Part shown: positions 18,742 to 29,439 of the stretch, one piece after another
How positions within the stretch are numbered: position 1 is the first letter of the stretch
Layout: the number at the start of each line of letters is the position of its first letter
Assembly (NCBI GenBank): GCA_004143945.1
Contig: SEHB01000003.1
Location: forward strand, 1-64,000
From: Lysobacteraceae bacterium
GTDB lineage: Bacteria; Pseudomonadota; Gammaproteobacteria; Xanthomonadales; Rhodanobacteraceae
Length of the DNA: 64,000 bases
Direction of reading: 5' to 3'
The notes under the pieces: model-generated
Databases searched by the model: none
Told to the model about the DNA's origin: nothing
What the model saw: only the letters and a program-made list of their open reading frames with translations
Translations under genes and position numbers: made by a program

Positions 18742-18826
18742 GTAGGCTGGACGCGCGCAGCGCGGCCGGCGCTTCTGCGACGACGAGGCGAACAGCGGCC
18801 AGCCGACCTGCGGTCGTCCAGCCTAC
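18742..18826. repeat. GTAG-type paired palindromic element
   Basis: Same family as 15306-15397 in the opposite orientation: starts GTAGGCTGGACGCGCGCAGC and ends GGTCGTCCAGCCTAC. It sits between the pilC stem-loop and pilD. Confidence 0.8.
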
Positions 18827-18930
18827 GGACGCGGGGACGCAGGCGGTCGGGTGGCTTCCCGGACGATGCGCTACATTGTGGCTTTCGGCGATCGCCGTCG
18901 TACTGCGTCCAGACAGAAGACACGCCCACG

Positions 18931-19944
18931 ATGCCCGAGCTCGACTGGTTCCACGAACCCGCGGTATTGATCTCGCTGACCGCGCTGCTGGGGTTGCTGG
19001 TCGGCAGTTTCCTCAACGTCGTGATCCTGCGACTGCCTGCGCGGCTCGAGCACGAGTGGCGACTGCAGGCCGCCGAGATCCTCGCCGATCCCGTCGACGA
19101 CATGCCAGCCGCGCCGGACACGGTGCGCGACGGCGTGTTCGGCGCCCAGCGCGAGGGGCCGACGCAGCTCGACGCGTTCGCCGCTTCCGATGCCCGCGCG
19201 GATGCGTCGATCCAGGACGACCCGGCATCGTCGGTCGCCGACGCGGCACCCGCCGCGCCGCCGGACCTCGTCTTCACCGGCTCGCATTGCCCCCACTGCA
19301 AGCACGCGCTTTCGCCGCTCGACAACATCCCCCTGCTGAGCTGGCTCGCGTTGCGCGGCCGTTGTCGCTACTGCGGCGCGGGCATCTCCTGGCAGTATCC
19401 GCTGGTCGAGGCGCTCACCGCATTGGCCTCCGCGGTGATCGCCTGGAAGGTCGGGTTCGGATGGGAGCTCGCAGCCGCGCTCGCGTTCACCTGGGTGTTG
19501 ATCGCGGCCTCCGGCATCGACGTGCGCACGCAGTTGTTGCCCGACCAGCTCACCTTGCCGCTGATGTGGCTCGGTCTGCTGGTGTCCCTGCTTCCGCTGC
19601 GCGTGGATCCCGGTGACGCGATCCTCGGCGCCGCGCTCGGATACCTGAGCCTGTGGTCGGTGTACTGGCTGTTCAAGCTGTCGACCGGAAAGGAAGGCAT
19701 GGGTTTCGGCGATTTCAAGCTGCTGGCCGCACTCGGCGCATGGATGGGTCCGATCGCGCTGTTGCCGACCGTGCTGTTGTCGTCGCTGATCGGCGCGCTG
19801 GTCGGAGGCGCCGCGCTCGCGCTGCAGGGGCGCGACCGCGGCACGCCGATCCCGTTCGGACCGTTCATCGCGGCGGCGGGCTGGGCCTGGTACGTGGCAG
19901 GCGATGCACTCGGTGCGCTGTATGAGCGGCTGTTCGGCCTGTGA
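18931..19944 (+). CDS. pilD: Prepilin peptidase / N-methyltransferase
   Basis: Inner-membrane aspartyl protease that trims and N-methylates type IV prepilins. 337 aa against about 290 usual. Helix 1 (LLGLLVGSFLNVVILRLP) is followed by the zinc-binding cytoplasmic domain with CPHC (120-123) and CRYC (145-148), needed for methylation. Catalytic aspartates are Asp197 (GIDVRTQLLPD) and Asp261 (GFGDFKLL). The extra length is an acidic, Ala-rich insert at about residues 45-112 between helix 1 and the zinc motif, not usual for PilD. ATG 18931 is the first start after the upstream repeat; the ribosome site is weak. coaE follows 10 nt later, the common order in this group. Confidence 0.94.
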   Translation: MPELDWFHEPAVLISLTALLGLLVGSFLNVVILRLPARLEHEWRLQAAEILADPVDDMPAAPDTVRDGVFGAQREGPTQLDAFAASDARADASIQDDPASSVADAAPAAPPDLVFTGSHCPHCKHALSPLDNIPLLSWLALRGRCRYCGAGISWQYPLVEALTALASAVIAWKVGFGWELAAALAFTWVLIAASGIDVRTQLLPDQLTLPLMWLGLLVSLLPLRVDPGDAILGAALGYLSLWSVYWLFKLSTGKEGMGFGDFKLLAALGAWMGPIALLPTVLLSSLIGALVGGAALALQGRDRGTPIPFGPFIAAAGWAWYVAGDALGALYERLFGL

Positions 19945-19954
19945 GTCGATCGCG

Positions 19955-20590
19955 ATGACGACGACGAGAACGCGCTATACGGTCGCGCTGACCGGAGGCA
20001 TCGCGAGCGGCAAGTCGGCCGTTTCCGACCGCTTCGGCGCGCTCGGCGCCGATGTCATCGATGCCGACCTCGTTTCGCGCGAACTGGTGGCCCCGGGCGG
20101 CGCCGCGCTCGCCGAGATCGCCGCGGCATTCGGCCCGGGCGTGCTCGCATCCGACGGATCACTCGATCGCCGCGCGATGCGCGCGATCGTGTTCGCCGAC
20201 GATGCGCGGCGACGCGGCCTCGAGGCCATCCTGCATCCGCGCGTGCGCGACATCCTGCGTGAACGGGCGCATGCCGGCGCCGCGGCCTACGCGGTGCTGG
20301 TGATCCCGCTGCTGGTCGAGAGCGGCCATTACGACTGGGTCGACCGCGTGCTCGTCGTCGACGTGCCGCGCGAGCTGCAGCGTGCGCGCCTCGTCGCGCG
20401 CGACGGCATCACGCCCACGCTCGCCGACGCGATGCTCGACGCACAGGCCTCGCGGGAGCAGCGCCTCGCGATCGCCGACGACGTGATCACGAATGACGGC
20501 ACGCTCGCCGACCTCGACGCGCGCGTGCGCGACCTGCATGAACGCTACCTCGCGCTCGCACGCGGCGCATCCGGCAGTGTCCACCCGTAG
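19955..20590 (+). CDS. coaE: Dephospho-CoA kinase
   Basis: Last step of coenzyme A synthesis, phosphorylating the 3'-hydroxyl of dephospho-CoA. 211 aa. P-loop GGIASGKS (14-21), then DVIDADLVSRELV, the CoA domain marks LDRRAMRAIVFADDARR and LEAILHPRVR, the lid motif VIPLLVESG, and VLVVDVP. Residues ITNDGTLADLDARV close the fold. The stop codon TAG (20588-20590) is the TAG of a GTAG repeat element, so the last residues may have changed when the element arrived. Confidence 0.95.
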   Translation: MTTTRTRYTVALTGGIASGKSAVSDRFGALGADVIDADLVSRELVAPGGAALAEIAAAFGPGVLASDGSLDRRAMRAIVFADDARRRGLEAILHPRVRDILRERAHAGAAAYAVLVIPLLVESGHYDWVDRVLVVDVPRELQRARLVARDGITPTLADAMLDAQASREQRLAIADDVITNDGTLADLDARVRDLHERYLALARGASGSVHP

Positions 20591-20671
20591 GCTGGAAATC
20601 GCAGGCCGGCCGGCTGCTCGTTGCCGCAAACGCGCCTGAAGCGCCGGCCGCGCTGCGCGCGTCCAGCCTAC
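20587..20671. repeat. GTAG-type element shared by two convergent stop codons
   Basis: Starts GTAGGCTGGAAATCGCAGGC and ends GCGCGTCCAGCCTAC. The left GTAG supplies the TAG stop of coaE (20588-20590) and the right end, on the other strand, supplies the TAG stop of the convergent gene (20670-20668). The central 77 bp is the whole intergenic region, and probably acts as a bidirectional structural terminator. Confidence 0.85.
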
Positions 20672-22095
20672 GCGGCGTGCGGCTCGCTTCGCCTCGAGCC
20701 GATTCGACCCGGGCGGCGCTGCCACAGTGCAACCCCCAGCGGCAGCGCATTGACGAACATGAAGAACGGCAGCGAGTGCAGGTAGCGGTACGAGGCAATG
20801 CTCGAGAACAGAACCTCGCTCGCAACGAGGCCACATGCGAACAATGCCGCGAGCACGGCCTGCACGCGGCGCGGGCTGTTCCAGTGCACGAGCACGTTCG
20901 CGAGCGCGATCGGAACGAGAAGGAACAGGCAGGCGACGAGCCAGCGCGAGCCCTGCTCGAATGCGCGGCTGGCCGGCGTCCAGCGCTCGGCGACGCCCAC
21001 GAGGTCGTACGCCCAGTGGGTCGCGACCGATTCGATCACGTTCGGCGGATACGGCATCGGGTCGCGCCCGAGGTCCTTGGTCAGTCGCAACCTCGAGCTT
21101 GCCGGATCGAAGTAGCCGCCGAGCGTGCGCACGCCGAGCCGCACCACGCCGAACGGATCGTCACGCACTGCATAGGCCGACAACTTGCGGCAGGTCGCAT
21201 CGACATCGAGCCCGGCCTTCCCGATCGCGTCGGCGAGTCCACCCGGGCTCCACAACTGTGACGGGCGCGTGCCCGGATCGGCGAGATCGAACGCGAGGCG
21301 CGCGGCGAAATCCGCGGGCAGGCCGACGCGTTCGAAGTGCGCCGGGGTGATCAGCGGCGCGACCAGCCCCATGCGCATGAAACCCGCCTGCCCGATGTAG
21401 CCCGGAGGCCGGTCGAACAGCGTGCCGACGTAGCTGCGGTATTCGCCATGCGCGGCCCAGAAACAGAGCCCTGCAAGCGCGCAATGCCGCAGCACGGCGG
21501 GCACGCGTGCGCGGCGTTCGCGCTCGACGAGGAGCAGCAGCGGCAGGCCGAGCGAGATCACGATCACGACTGGCAAGAAATTCATGCGCAGCGTGACGGT
21601 TGCGAGTCCGAACAGGATCGCGAGCACGAGCCACGCGGAGCGACCCCTCGCGAGGTACGCCGACGCGCACGCGAAGAATGCCGCGAACGCGAGCATGCCG
21701 AACGCCTCGGCCAGCACCATGCGCTCGTAGAAGAGCTGCGCAGGCTCCAGCGCGAAAACGCAGGCCGCGGCGAACGCGAGCACGCCGGGCAGGTCGAAAC
21801 GCAGCCGCAGCACCGACGCGAGCAGCAGCGCGACCAGGATGCCGGCGAGGGACTGCCAGTACAGCAGCGCATGCAGCGATCCGGTCGGGCGCACGAGCGC
21901 CTCGAGCAGCATGGGATAGGTGAAGCTGCGATCCGACGGCAACCAGCCTTCCGCACGCGCAGCGAACAAGTAGCTGGACGAGTCGCCAAGGAACAGGCGG
22001 ATCTGTGGATCGACGAGGATGCCGACGAGCTTCAGCAGCGCGAGCGCGAGCACCAGCGCGCCCCACCAGGCGAGTCGCGCGTGCGTACGCGTCAC
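20668..22095 (-). CDS. Polytopic membrane protein, GT-C glycosyltransferase-like
   Basis: 475 aa with about ten hydrophobic segments. A long periplasmic stretch (about 230-370) separates the N-terminal helices from the C-terminal helices. The first loop contains RLFLGDSSSYLFAA, whose acidic residue sits where GT-C/GT39-type transferases have their catalytic Asp. No family name can be fixed. It is the last of four overlapping genes that include a GT2 resembling polyprenyl-phosphate sugar synthases, so a transferase using that donor outside the membrane is likely. The GTG start (22095) overlaps the UPF0104 gene stop by 4 nt. The stop lies in a repeat element. Confidence 0.65.
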   Translation of the reverse strand: MTRTHARLAWWGALVLALALLKLVGILVDPQIRLFLGDSSSYLFAARAEGWLPSDRSFTYPMLLEALVRPTGSLHALLYWQSLAGILVALLLASVLRLRFDLPGVLAFAAACVFALEPAQLFYERMVLAEAFGMLAFAAFFACASAYLARGRSAWLVLAILFGLATVTLRMNFLPVVIVISLGLPLLLLVERERRARVPAVLRHCALAGLCFWAAHGEYRSYVGTLFDRPPGYIGQAGFMRMGLVAPLITPAHFERVGLPADFAARLAFDLADPGTRPSQLWSPGGLADAIGKAGLDVDATCRKLSAYAVRDDPFGVVRLGVRTLGGYFDPASSRLRLTKDLGRDPMPYPPNVIESVATHWAYDLVGVAERWTPASRAFEQGSRWLVACLFLLVPIALANVLVHWNSPRRVQAVLAALFACGLVASEVLFSSIASYRYLHSLPFFMFVNALPLGVALWQRRPGRIGSRRSEPHAA

Positions 22096-23027
22096 GCGGA
22101 TGTGCCGGCGGCGTCACGCGACAGCGTGTCGCGCAGCATCGCGAACCCGGCCAGCGCGAGCAACGCGTCGGCGATCACGGTGACGAGTCGGTACGCGAGC
22201 GCGAGCGCGAGTGCGGGCGCTGCACCGAGCACGGGCGCGAGGCCGAGCGCGAGCACCGCTTCGCGCAGCCCGAGTCCGGCCGGCGCGCCCGGTGTCACGT
22301 AGCCGACCGCCCACGCCAGCGCGAGCCAGCCGCACCATGCGGACAGGGGAAATGCATCCGGTTGCGCGCAGAGCAGGCGCAGGGAGAGCGCCGCCGTGAA
22401 GAAGAACGCGAGGTCGAGCACGAAGACCGTCGCGAGCGGCCCTGCCGTGCGTCGCGGAGCGAGGCGCTCCTGGCCCGCGCGGCGCCCGACCAAGCCGATC
22501 CCGATCCACGCGAGCAGTGCGAGCAGCGGCGCGGTCCACACCAGCGCGCGCGCCCATGGTGCGAGGGCTTCGATGCGTGGATCGGACACCACGCCGAGCG
22601 CGAGGATCGCCGCGCTCGCGAGCAGCAGCACGGTCTCGAGCGCGAGTGCGAGTGCGAGCGCGCGATGGCCTGCGCCTTCGCGGCGTGCTGCGAGATGGCG
22701 CCATGCGAGATGGAACACGTTGCCGGGCAGGTACTTCGCCAGTTGCGAGCGCAGGTGGCCGACGATCAAGGGGGTGCGGCGCAAGCGGGCGGACGACCCG
22801 ATGCGCACCAGCGACGACCACGCGAACGCGAGCAACAGTCCGCCCGTGACGTAGGCCGCGAGCGCGAGCGCGAACCCGCCCAGCGGGATGCGCCGCAGTT
22901 CCTCGCCGAGCGCGTCACCGAGCGCCAAGCCGCGGCGCACCAGCAGCACGAGCGCCACCACGCAGAGCACCGCGCCGGCGAGGTGCGCGGCGCGTTGCAG
23001 CCGCGACCGGTTCAGCGTCGCCTGCAC
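22092..23027 (-). CDS. Lysylphosphatidylglycerol-synthase-TM (UPF0104) family membrane protein
   Basis: 311-aa membrane protein with about eight helices and the family marks LAKYLPGNVFHLAWRHLAA and VGYVTPGAPAGLGLREAVLAL. It is the same family as 7103-8044 but strongly diverged. I place the start at GTG 23027, which overlaps the 3' end of the methyltransferase gene by 16 nt; longer readings run back through that gene. The context, between a methyltransferase and a GT-C-like protein, fits a transporter or flippase of a lipid-linked intermediate, which is inference. Confidence 0.72.
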   Translation of the reverse strand: MQATLNRSRLQRAAHLAGAVLCVVALVLLVRRGLALGDALGEELRRIPLGGFALALAAYVTGGLLLAFAWSSLVRIGSSARLRRTPLIVGHLRSQLAKYLPGNVFHLAWRHLAARREGAGHRALALALALETVLLLASAAILALGVVSDPRIEALAPWARALVWTAPLLALLAWIGIGLVGRRAGQERLAPRRTAGPLATVFVLDLAFFFTAALSLRLLCAQPDAFPLSAWCGWLALAWAVGYVTPGAPAGLGLREAVLALGLAPVLGAAPALALALAYRLVTVIADALLALAGFAMLRDTLSRDAAGTSA

Positions 23028-23623
23028 AGCGCCATCGTCCACGGCAACGGCGCACGGACTTCGACCACTTCGAAGCGCTTGTCGAGCAGTTCGAGGAAGC
23101 CGTGGCGGCTCCAGTGGTTGACGTGTCCCGGCGTGTTGCCGAGGTCGGCGAGGTATTTCCCGCGCGCGATGTTGAGCACGCGCCAGATCGGTTCGCGCGG
23201 CACGCTCGCGAGCAGCCATGGCTGCGCGAGTCCGGCGAGCGTATCGACGCCGCGAATCGGATCATCGAGATGCTCGAGCACCTCGCAGCACACGACGAAC
23301 GGTGCTGCCTCGGCCGCGACCTCGATCGATTCGACCGGGCAGGTGAAGAAGCCGGCTTCGACGCCCGCATGCGCCGCTCGCCTGCGCGCCTCCTCGACGA
23401 TGTCCGCGGAGATGTCGCAACCGCGCATGCGGAAACCGCGCCGCGCGAGCCGGATCGACAGCTCGCCCTCGCCGCAGCCGATCTCGAGCGCGGCCGACGG
23501 CGGCACCTTCGCCGCGAGTGCATCGAACGCGTCGAGGAAGCCCTGCATGAGCTTGCGCGCGATCGGGTTCGCCGTGTGGTACTTGTCGTAGTGGTTGCCG
23601 GCCGGCTGCGGGCTCGCGCTCAT
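23012..23623 (-). CDS. Class I SAM-dependent methyltransferase
   Basis: 203-aa soluble enzyme. SAM-binding motif I is ALEIGCGEGELSIRLARRGF (about 45-64), followed by GCDISADIVEEARRRA, and VVCCEVLEHLDDP, the loop common in Methyltransf_11/23 proteins. The start GNHYDKYHTANPIARKLMQGF is a pattern I associate with glycan-operon methyltransferases. The ATG at 23623 overlaps the stop of the upstream GT2 gene (ATGA). The substrate is unknown; a sugar or lipid carrier of this operon is likely. Confidence 0.8.
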   Translation of the reverse strand: MSASPQPAGNHYDKYHTANPIARKLMQGFLDAFDALAAKVPPSAALEIGCGEGELSIRLARRGFRMRGCDISADIVEEARRRAAHAGVEAGFFTCPVESIEVAAEAAPFVVCCEVLEHLDDPIRGVDTLAGLAQPWLLASVPREPIWRVLNIARGKYLADLGNTPGHVNHWSRHGFLELLDKRFEVVEVRAPLPWTMALCRRR

Positions 23624-24612
23624 GCCACGCGTTCCCTGTGCGCTTCCTGCACCGGTCGCGACGCAGCCGGGCCGGCCTGCTGTTCGAGCTGGCGCAGGCG
23701 CCAGTCGATGCCCTCGAGCAGGCGTCGGTTGACCGACTGCAGGTCCGCGATGAAGCCGAGCATGAACATCAGGATGCCGATCGATACCGATGCCGCCGCG
23801 AGCAGCGCCGACTGCACGTGTCCCGCGCCCTGCCCCGAGAGCATGTGCACGAGGTACCAGCCACCGAACAGGCCACCGACGAGCAGGAAGAACGCGGCGA
23901 TGAGCCAGAAGAACGTCAGCGGCCGATAAGTCGCGAAGATCCGCACGATCGTCGACGCCGACCGCCACACGTAGCGACCGACGCTCTTGACCAGCCGCGA
24001 CGGGCGCAGGTCGGGGTTGGTGCGGATCGGCACCGACAGCACGCGGATGTTGCTGTGGCCGGCCTGGATGATCGTTTCGAGCGTGTAGGTGTAGGAACTG
24101 AACACATTGAGGCGCTGCGCCACGCCGCGCGTGAACGCGCGGAATCCGCTCGGCGCATCGGCCACGTCGGTGTTGCTCGCCATCCGCACCACGCGGCTGC
24201 CGAGGCGCTGCAGCTTCTTCTTGAGCCACGAGAAATGCTCGGTGTCGCCGATCGGCCGTGCGCCGACGACCATTTCGGCGCGGCCCTCGAGGATCGGCCG
24301 GACCAGCGTCTCGATGTCGCGTGCGTCGTACTGGTTGTCGGCATCGGTGTTCACGATGATGTCGGCGCCGAGCGCGACCGCGGCCTCGAGGCCGGTCATG
24401 AACGCGGCGGCGAGGCCACGGTTCACCGGATGCCGCACGACGTGGTCGGCGCCGAGGGCCTTCGCGACCGCGGCGGTTTCGTCGCTCGAACCATCGTCGA
24501 TGACGACCCATTCGACGCTCGAACACCCGGCCACTGCGCGCGGCAACTGCGGCAAGGCGTGCGGCAGCGACTCCGCCTCGTTGTAGCAGGGGATCTGGAT
24601 GAGGAGCTTCAT
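23620..24612 (-). CDS. GT2 polyprenyl-phosphate glycosyltransferase-like protein
   Basis: 330 aa, first gene of a four-gene operon. The GT2 domain has LIQIPCYNEAESLPHAL, WVVIDDGSSDET, VNTDADNQYDARDIETLV (DxD motif) and DAPSGFRAFTRGVAQ. Two hydrophobic helices (about 225-290) follow, then a short amphipathic tail. This is the DPM1/GtrB-like layout. It probably loads a sugar on undecaprenyl phosphate for the GT-C-like protein at the operon end. Upstream (24613 onward) is a short leader and then a tandem repeat array. Confidence 0.85.
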   Translation of the reverse strand: MKLLIQIPCYNEAESLPHALPQLPRAVAGCSSVEWVVIDDGSSDETAAVAKALGADHVVRHPVNRGLAAAFMTGLEAAVALGADIIVNTDADNQYDARDIETLVRPILEGRAEMVVGARPIGDTEHFSWLKKKLQRLGSRVVRMASNTDVADAPSGFRAFTRGVAQRLNVFSSYTYTLETIIQAGHSNIRVLSVPIRTNPDLRPSRLVKSVGRYVWRSASTIVRIFATYRPLTFFWLIAAFFLLVGGLFGGWYLVHMLSGQGAGHVQSALLAAASVSIGILMFMLGFIADLQSVNRRLLEGIDWRLRQLEQQAGPAASRPVQEAHRERVA

Positions 24613-24739
24613 GGCCTTCCGAGCGGACGCAACGTCCCCATGGTACCGGGCGCTGCGGTGACGTGCAGCAGCCCTGCATCGATCGACACCGCGCGTCGCA
24701 CTGCGCGCGCCCGAATCGCTGCGCTACGCGCTCGCTCTT

Positions 24740-25220
24740 GTAGGCTGGACGCGCGCGCAGCGCGGCCGGCGCTTCGGCTGCGGATCAAGAGCGGCCGGCC
24801 AACCTTCGGTCGTCCAGCCCGCACAAGCCTCGTGCTTCGCAGCTGACGCGCGCAGCGCCGCGTGCGCGCCCTTGTAGGCTGGACGCGCGCAGCGCGGCCG
24901 GCGCTTCGGCTGCGGATCAAGAGCGGCCGGCCGACCTTCGGTCGTCCAGCCTACACAGGCCTCGTGCTTCGCCGCTGACGCGCGCAGCGCGGCGTGCGCG
25001 CCCTCGTAGGCTGGACGCGCGCAGCGCGGCCGGCGCTTCGGCTGCGGATCAAGAGCGGCCGGCCAACCTTCGGTCGTCCAGCCCGCACAGGCCTCGTGCT
25101 TCGCAGCTAACGCGCGCAGCGCGGCGTGCGCGCCCTTGTAGGCTGGACGCGCGCAGCGCGGCCGGCGCTTCGGCTGCGGATCAAGAGCGGCCGGCCAACC
25201 TTCGGTCGTCCAGCCCGCAC
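24740..25220. repeat. Tandem array of four GTAG-type elements, about 132-bp period
   Basis: Copies start with GTAGGCTGGACGCGCG at 24740, 24874, 25006 and 25138 (spacing 134, 132, 132 bp). Each contains the right arm GGCCGGCCRACCTTCGGTCG and then the spacer CCTCGTGCTTCGC. Only the copy starting at 24874 keeps the full outer end CCAGCCTAC; the others read CCAGCCCGC. Spacers are nearly identical between copies, so the whole 132-bp unit was amplified. The array fills most of the 674 bp between the mutT-thiE gene (ends 25287) and the start of the GT2 operon (24612). No gene lies here. Confidence 0.85.
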
Positions 25221-25286
25221 AGGCCTCGTGATTCGCAGCTGGACGCGCGCCGCGCGACACCGGAACCCGGAGTCGCGTACCGGGGA

Positions 25287-26264
25287 TCACTCCGCGCGCG
25301 ACGCCAGCGCATGCTGCGCCGGCCACAGGCCGCGGATCGCGGCGATGCCCTGCGCGCCGGACATGCGGGCCGCATCGATGTCCTGTGCGTCGAGGCCACC
25401 GAGCGCGAACACGGGCAGGGTCGCCTGGGCGGTGATTTCCGCAAAGCGCTCCCAGCCAAGCAGCTCGGCGTCGCGATGCGAAGGCGTGCGGTGCACCGGC
25501 GAGAGCGTCGCGAAGTCGGCGCCGATGCGCGCGGCGTGCTCGACCCCCGCGCGATCGTGGCAGGACACGCCGACGAGGCGGCCCGGCGGCAACGGACGCC
25601 GTTCGAGCATGCGTGCGATGCGTTCGGGCAGGTGCACGCCATCGAGGCCGAGCACGCCCGCGAGTCGCCAGTCGCCGTTGAGCAGGAGCCTCGCGCCCTG
25701 CGCCGCACAGACCGCCTGCGCCTGCTTCGCGGCTGCCGCGAGCGCGTCGCGTGGCCAGCCGGGCTGGCGCAGCTGCACGAGCCGGACGCCGCGCCGGCAT
25801 GCGGCCTCGATGCCTGCGACCAGATCGGCGATGCCGGCAGGTTGCGTCGGCGGTGTGATCAGGTAGTGGTCGGGCAAGCGCAACGCGGCGACCAGCGGGA
25901 GATCGGCGGGCGGCATCTCGATGCGGTCGAGCGCATCGAGCTGGACCCATGCGAGGCGCTGGCCTTCGAGCGGCATGGGCGTGCCCGACCACGCGCCGAC
26001 CTGCCAGCCCACGAGCACGATCGCACCGCCCGGATACGCATGCGGCACGCTGATCAGCGGATGGGCCGATTCGACCACGATGCCGAGCTCCTCGCGCAGC
26101 TCGCGCGCGAGCGCATCGATCGCGGCCTCGCCTTCGTCGACCTTGCCGCCCGGAAACTCCCAGGCGCCGGCAAGGTGCTTGCCGGGCGGCCGCTGCGCGA
26201 GCAGCACGCGTCCGCGTGCATCACGCAGGACGCCCGCGACGACCTGCGTCGCTGCGCCGCTCAT
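25287..26264 (-). CDS. mutT: Nudix hydrolase (MutT) fused to ThiE/TenI-like domain
   Basis: 325 aa with two domains. Residues 1-130 are a Nudix 8-oxo-dGTP diphosphatase: the box GKVDEGEAAIDALARELREE (40-59) continues LGIV and has the required acidic residues. Residues about 150-325 are a thiamine-phosphate-synthase-like barrel with LVQLRQPGW, LLLNGDW, GVHLPER, VSCHDRAGVEHA, SPVHRTPSH and FALGGLDAQDI. Such MutT-ThiE fusions next to secA are common in gammaproteobacteria; the ThiE-like half usually has no proven thiamine role. ATG 26264 is chosen over longer readings that run back toward secA. The gene lies 58 bp downstream of secA on the same strand. Confidence 0.9.
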   Translation of the reverse strand: MSGAATQVVAGVLRDARGRVLLAQRPPGKHLAGAWEFPGGKVDEGEAAIDALARELREELGIVVESAHPLISVPHAYPGGAIVLVGWQVGAWSGTPMPLEGQRLAWVQLDALDRIEMPPADLPLVAALRLPDHYLITPPTQPAGIADLVAGIEAACRRGVRLVQLRQPGWPRDALAAAAKQAQAVCAAQGARLLLNGDWRLAGVLGLDGVHLPERIARMLERRPLPPGRLVGVSCHDRAGVEHAARIGADFATLSPVHRTPSHRDAELLGWERFAEITAQATLPVFALGGLDAQDIDAARMSGAQGIAAIRGLWPAQHALASRAE

Positions 26265-26322
26265 GCGCAGGCTCTCGTGAGCGCGCGGTGCCGCGACGCC
26301 AGTGCGACGCGGCATTCTCGCC

Positions 26323-29076
<2,754 letters not shown>

Positions 29077-29316
29077 GGGTGGGCTTCGATTGGGAAACTG
29101 GGGTGCTGCCGCGGCCGCCGGAGGCGGCGCGGCGCTTGGCCGGACCCGACGATGGCCGGATCCGCTACGGCGCGCGCACGGAACCGTCGATGATACGACC
29201 CCGGGCGCGCAATACAAACCAGTTTGTGTCCGGCGGCAGGGGTTTCAAGCGGCGTCGTTCCCGGGGCGGAGCCGGGTTTCGTGCGTCGCGCACGAAGCTC
29301 GAGAGCGCCTTCTTCC

Positions 29317-29417
29317 GCCCCTGCGGGGCACTTTCCCCCGCAGGCGGGGAAACGGAAAGCAGCGTCCGGTTCGGAGGTTTTGCACGCGCCTTCGCTTCCC
29401 CCGCAGGCGGGGGGAAG
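29317..29417. repeat. GC-rich hairpin repeats between secA and the M23 gene
   Basis: Three palindromes: GCCCCTGCGGGGC (29317-29329), CCCCGCAGGCGGGG (29336-29349), and a longer stem TTCCCCCGC/GCGGGGGGAA around 29396-29416. Similar CCCGC/GCGGG hairpins recur at 48484-48540 and 62404-62515, so this is a second dispersed palindrome family. The rest of 29077-29439 shows no gene; the secA promoter presumably lies within it but I cannot place it. Confidence 0.6.
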
Positions 29418-29439
29418 GGACAAGCGACCGGAAGGCGGG

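Noticed and set aside
18126-19616. 496-codon + frame spanning the pilC end and pilD
   Set aside because: Shadow frame overlapping two well-supported genes; Arg-rich with no motif.
24740-25220. Regular repeats suggesting a CRISPR array
   Set aside because: Units are about 132 bp and the spacers are almost identical between copies; there are no cas genes nearby. The units match dispersed GTAG palindromes.
24724-25992. 422-codon - strand frame across the repeat array with repeating WTTEG(W/R)PAALDPQPKRRPRCARP peptides
   Set aside because: Repeat DNA read in a frame; it runs into the real mutT-thiE gene in another frame and has no ribosome site.
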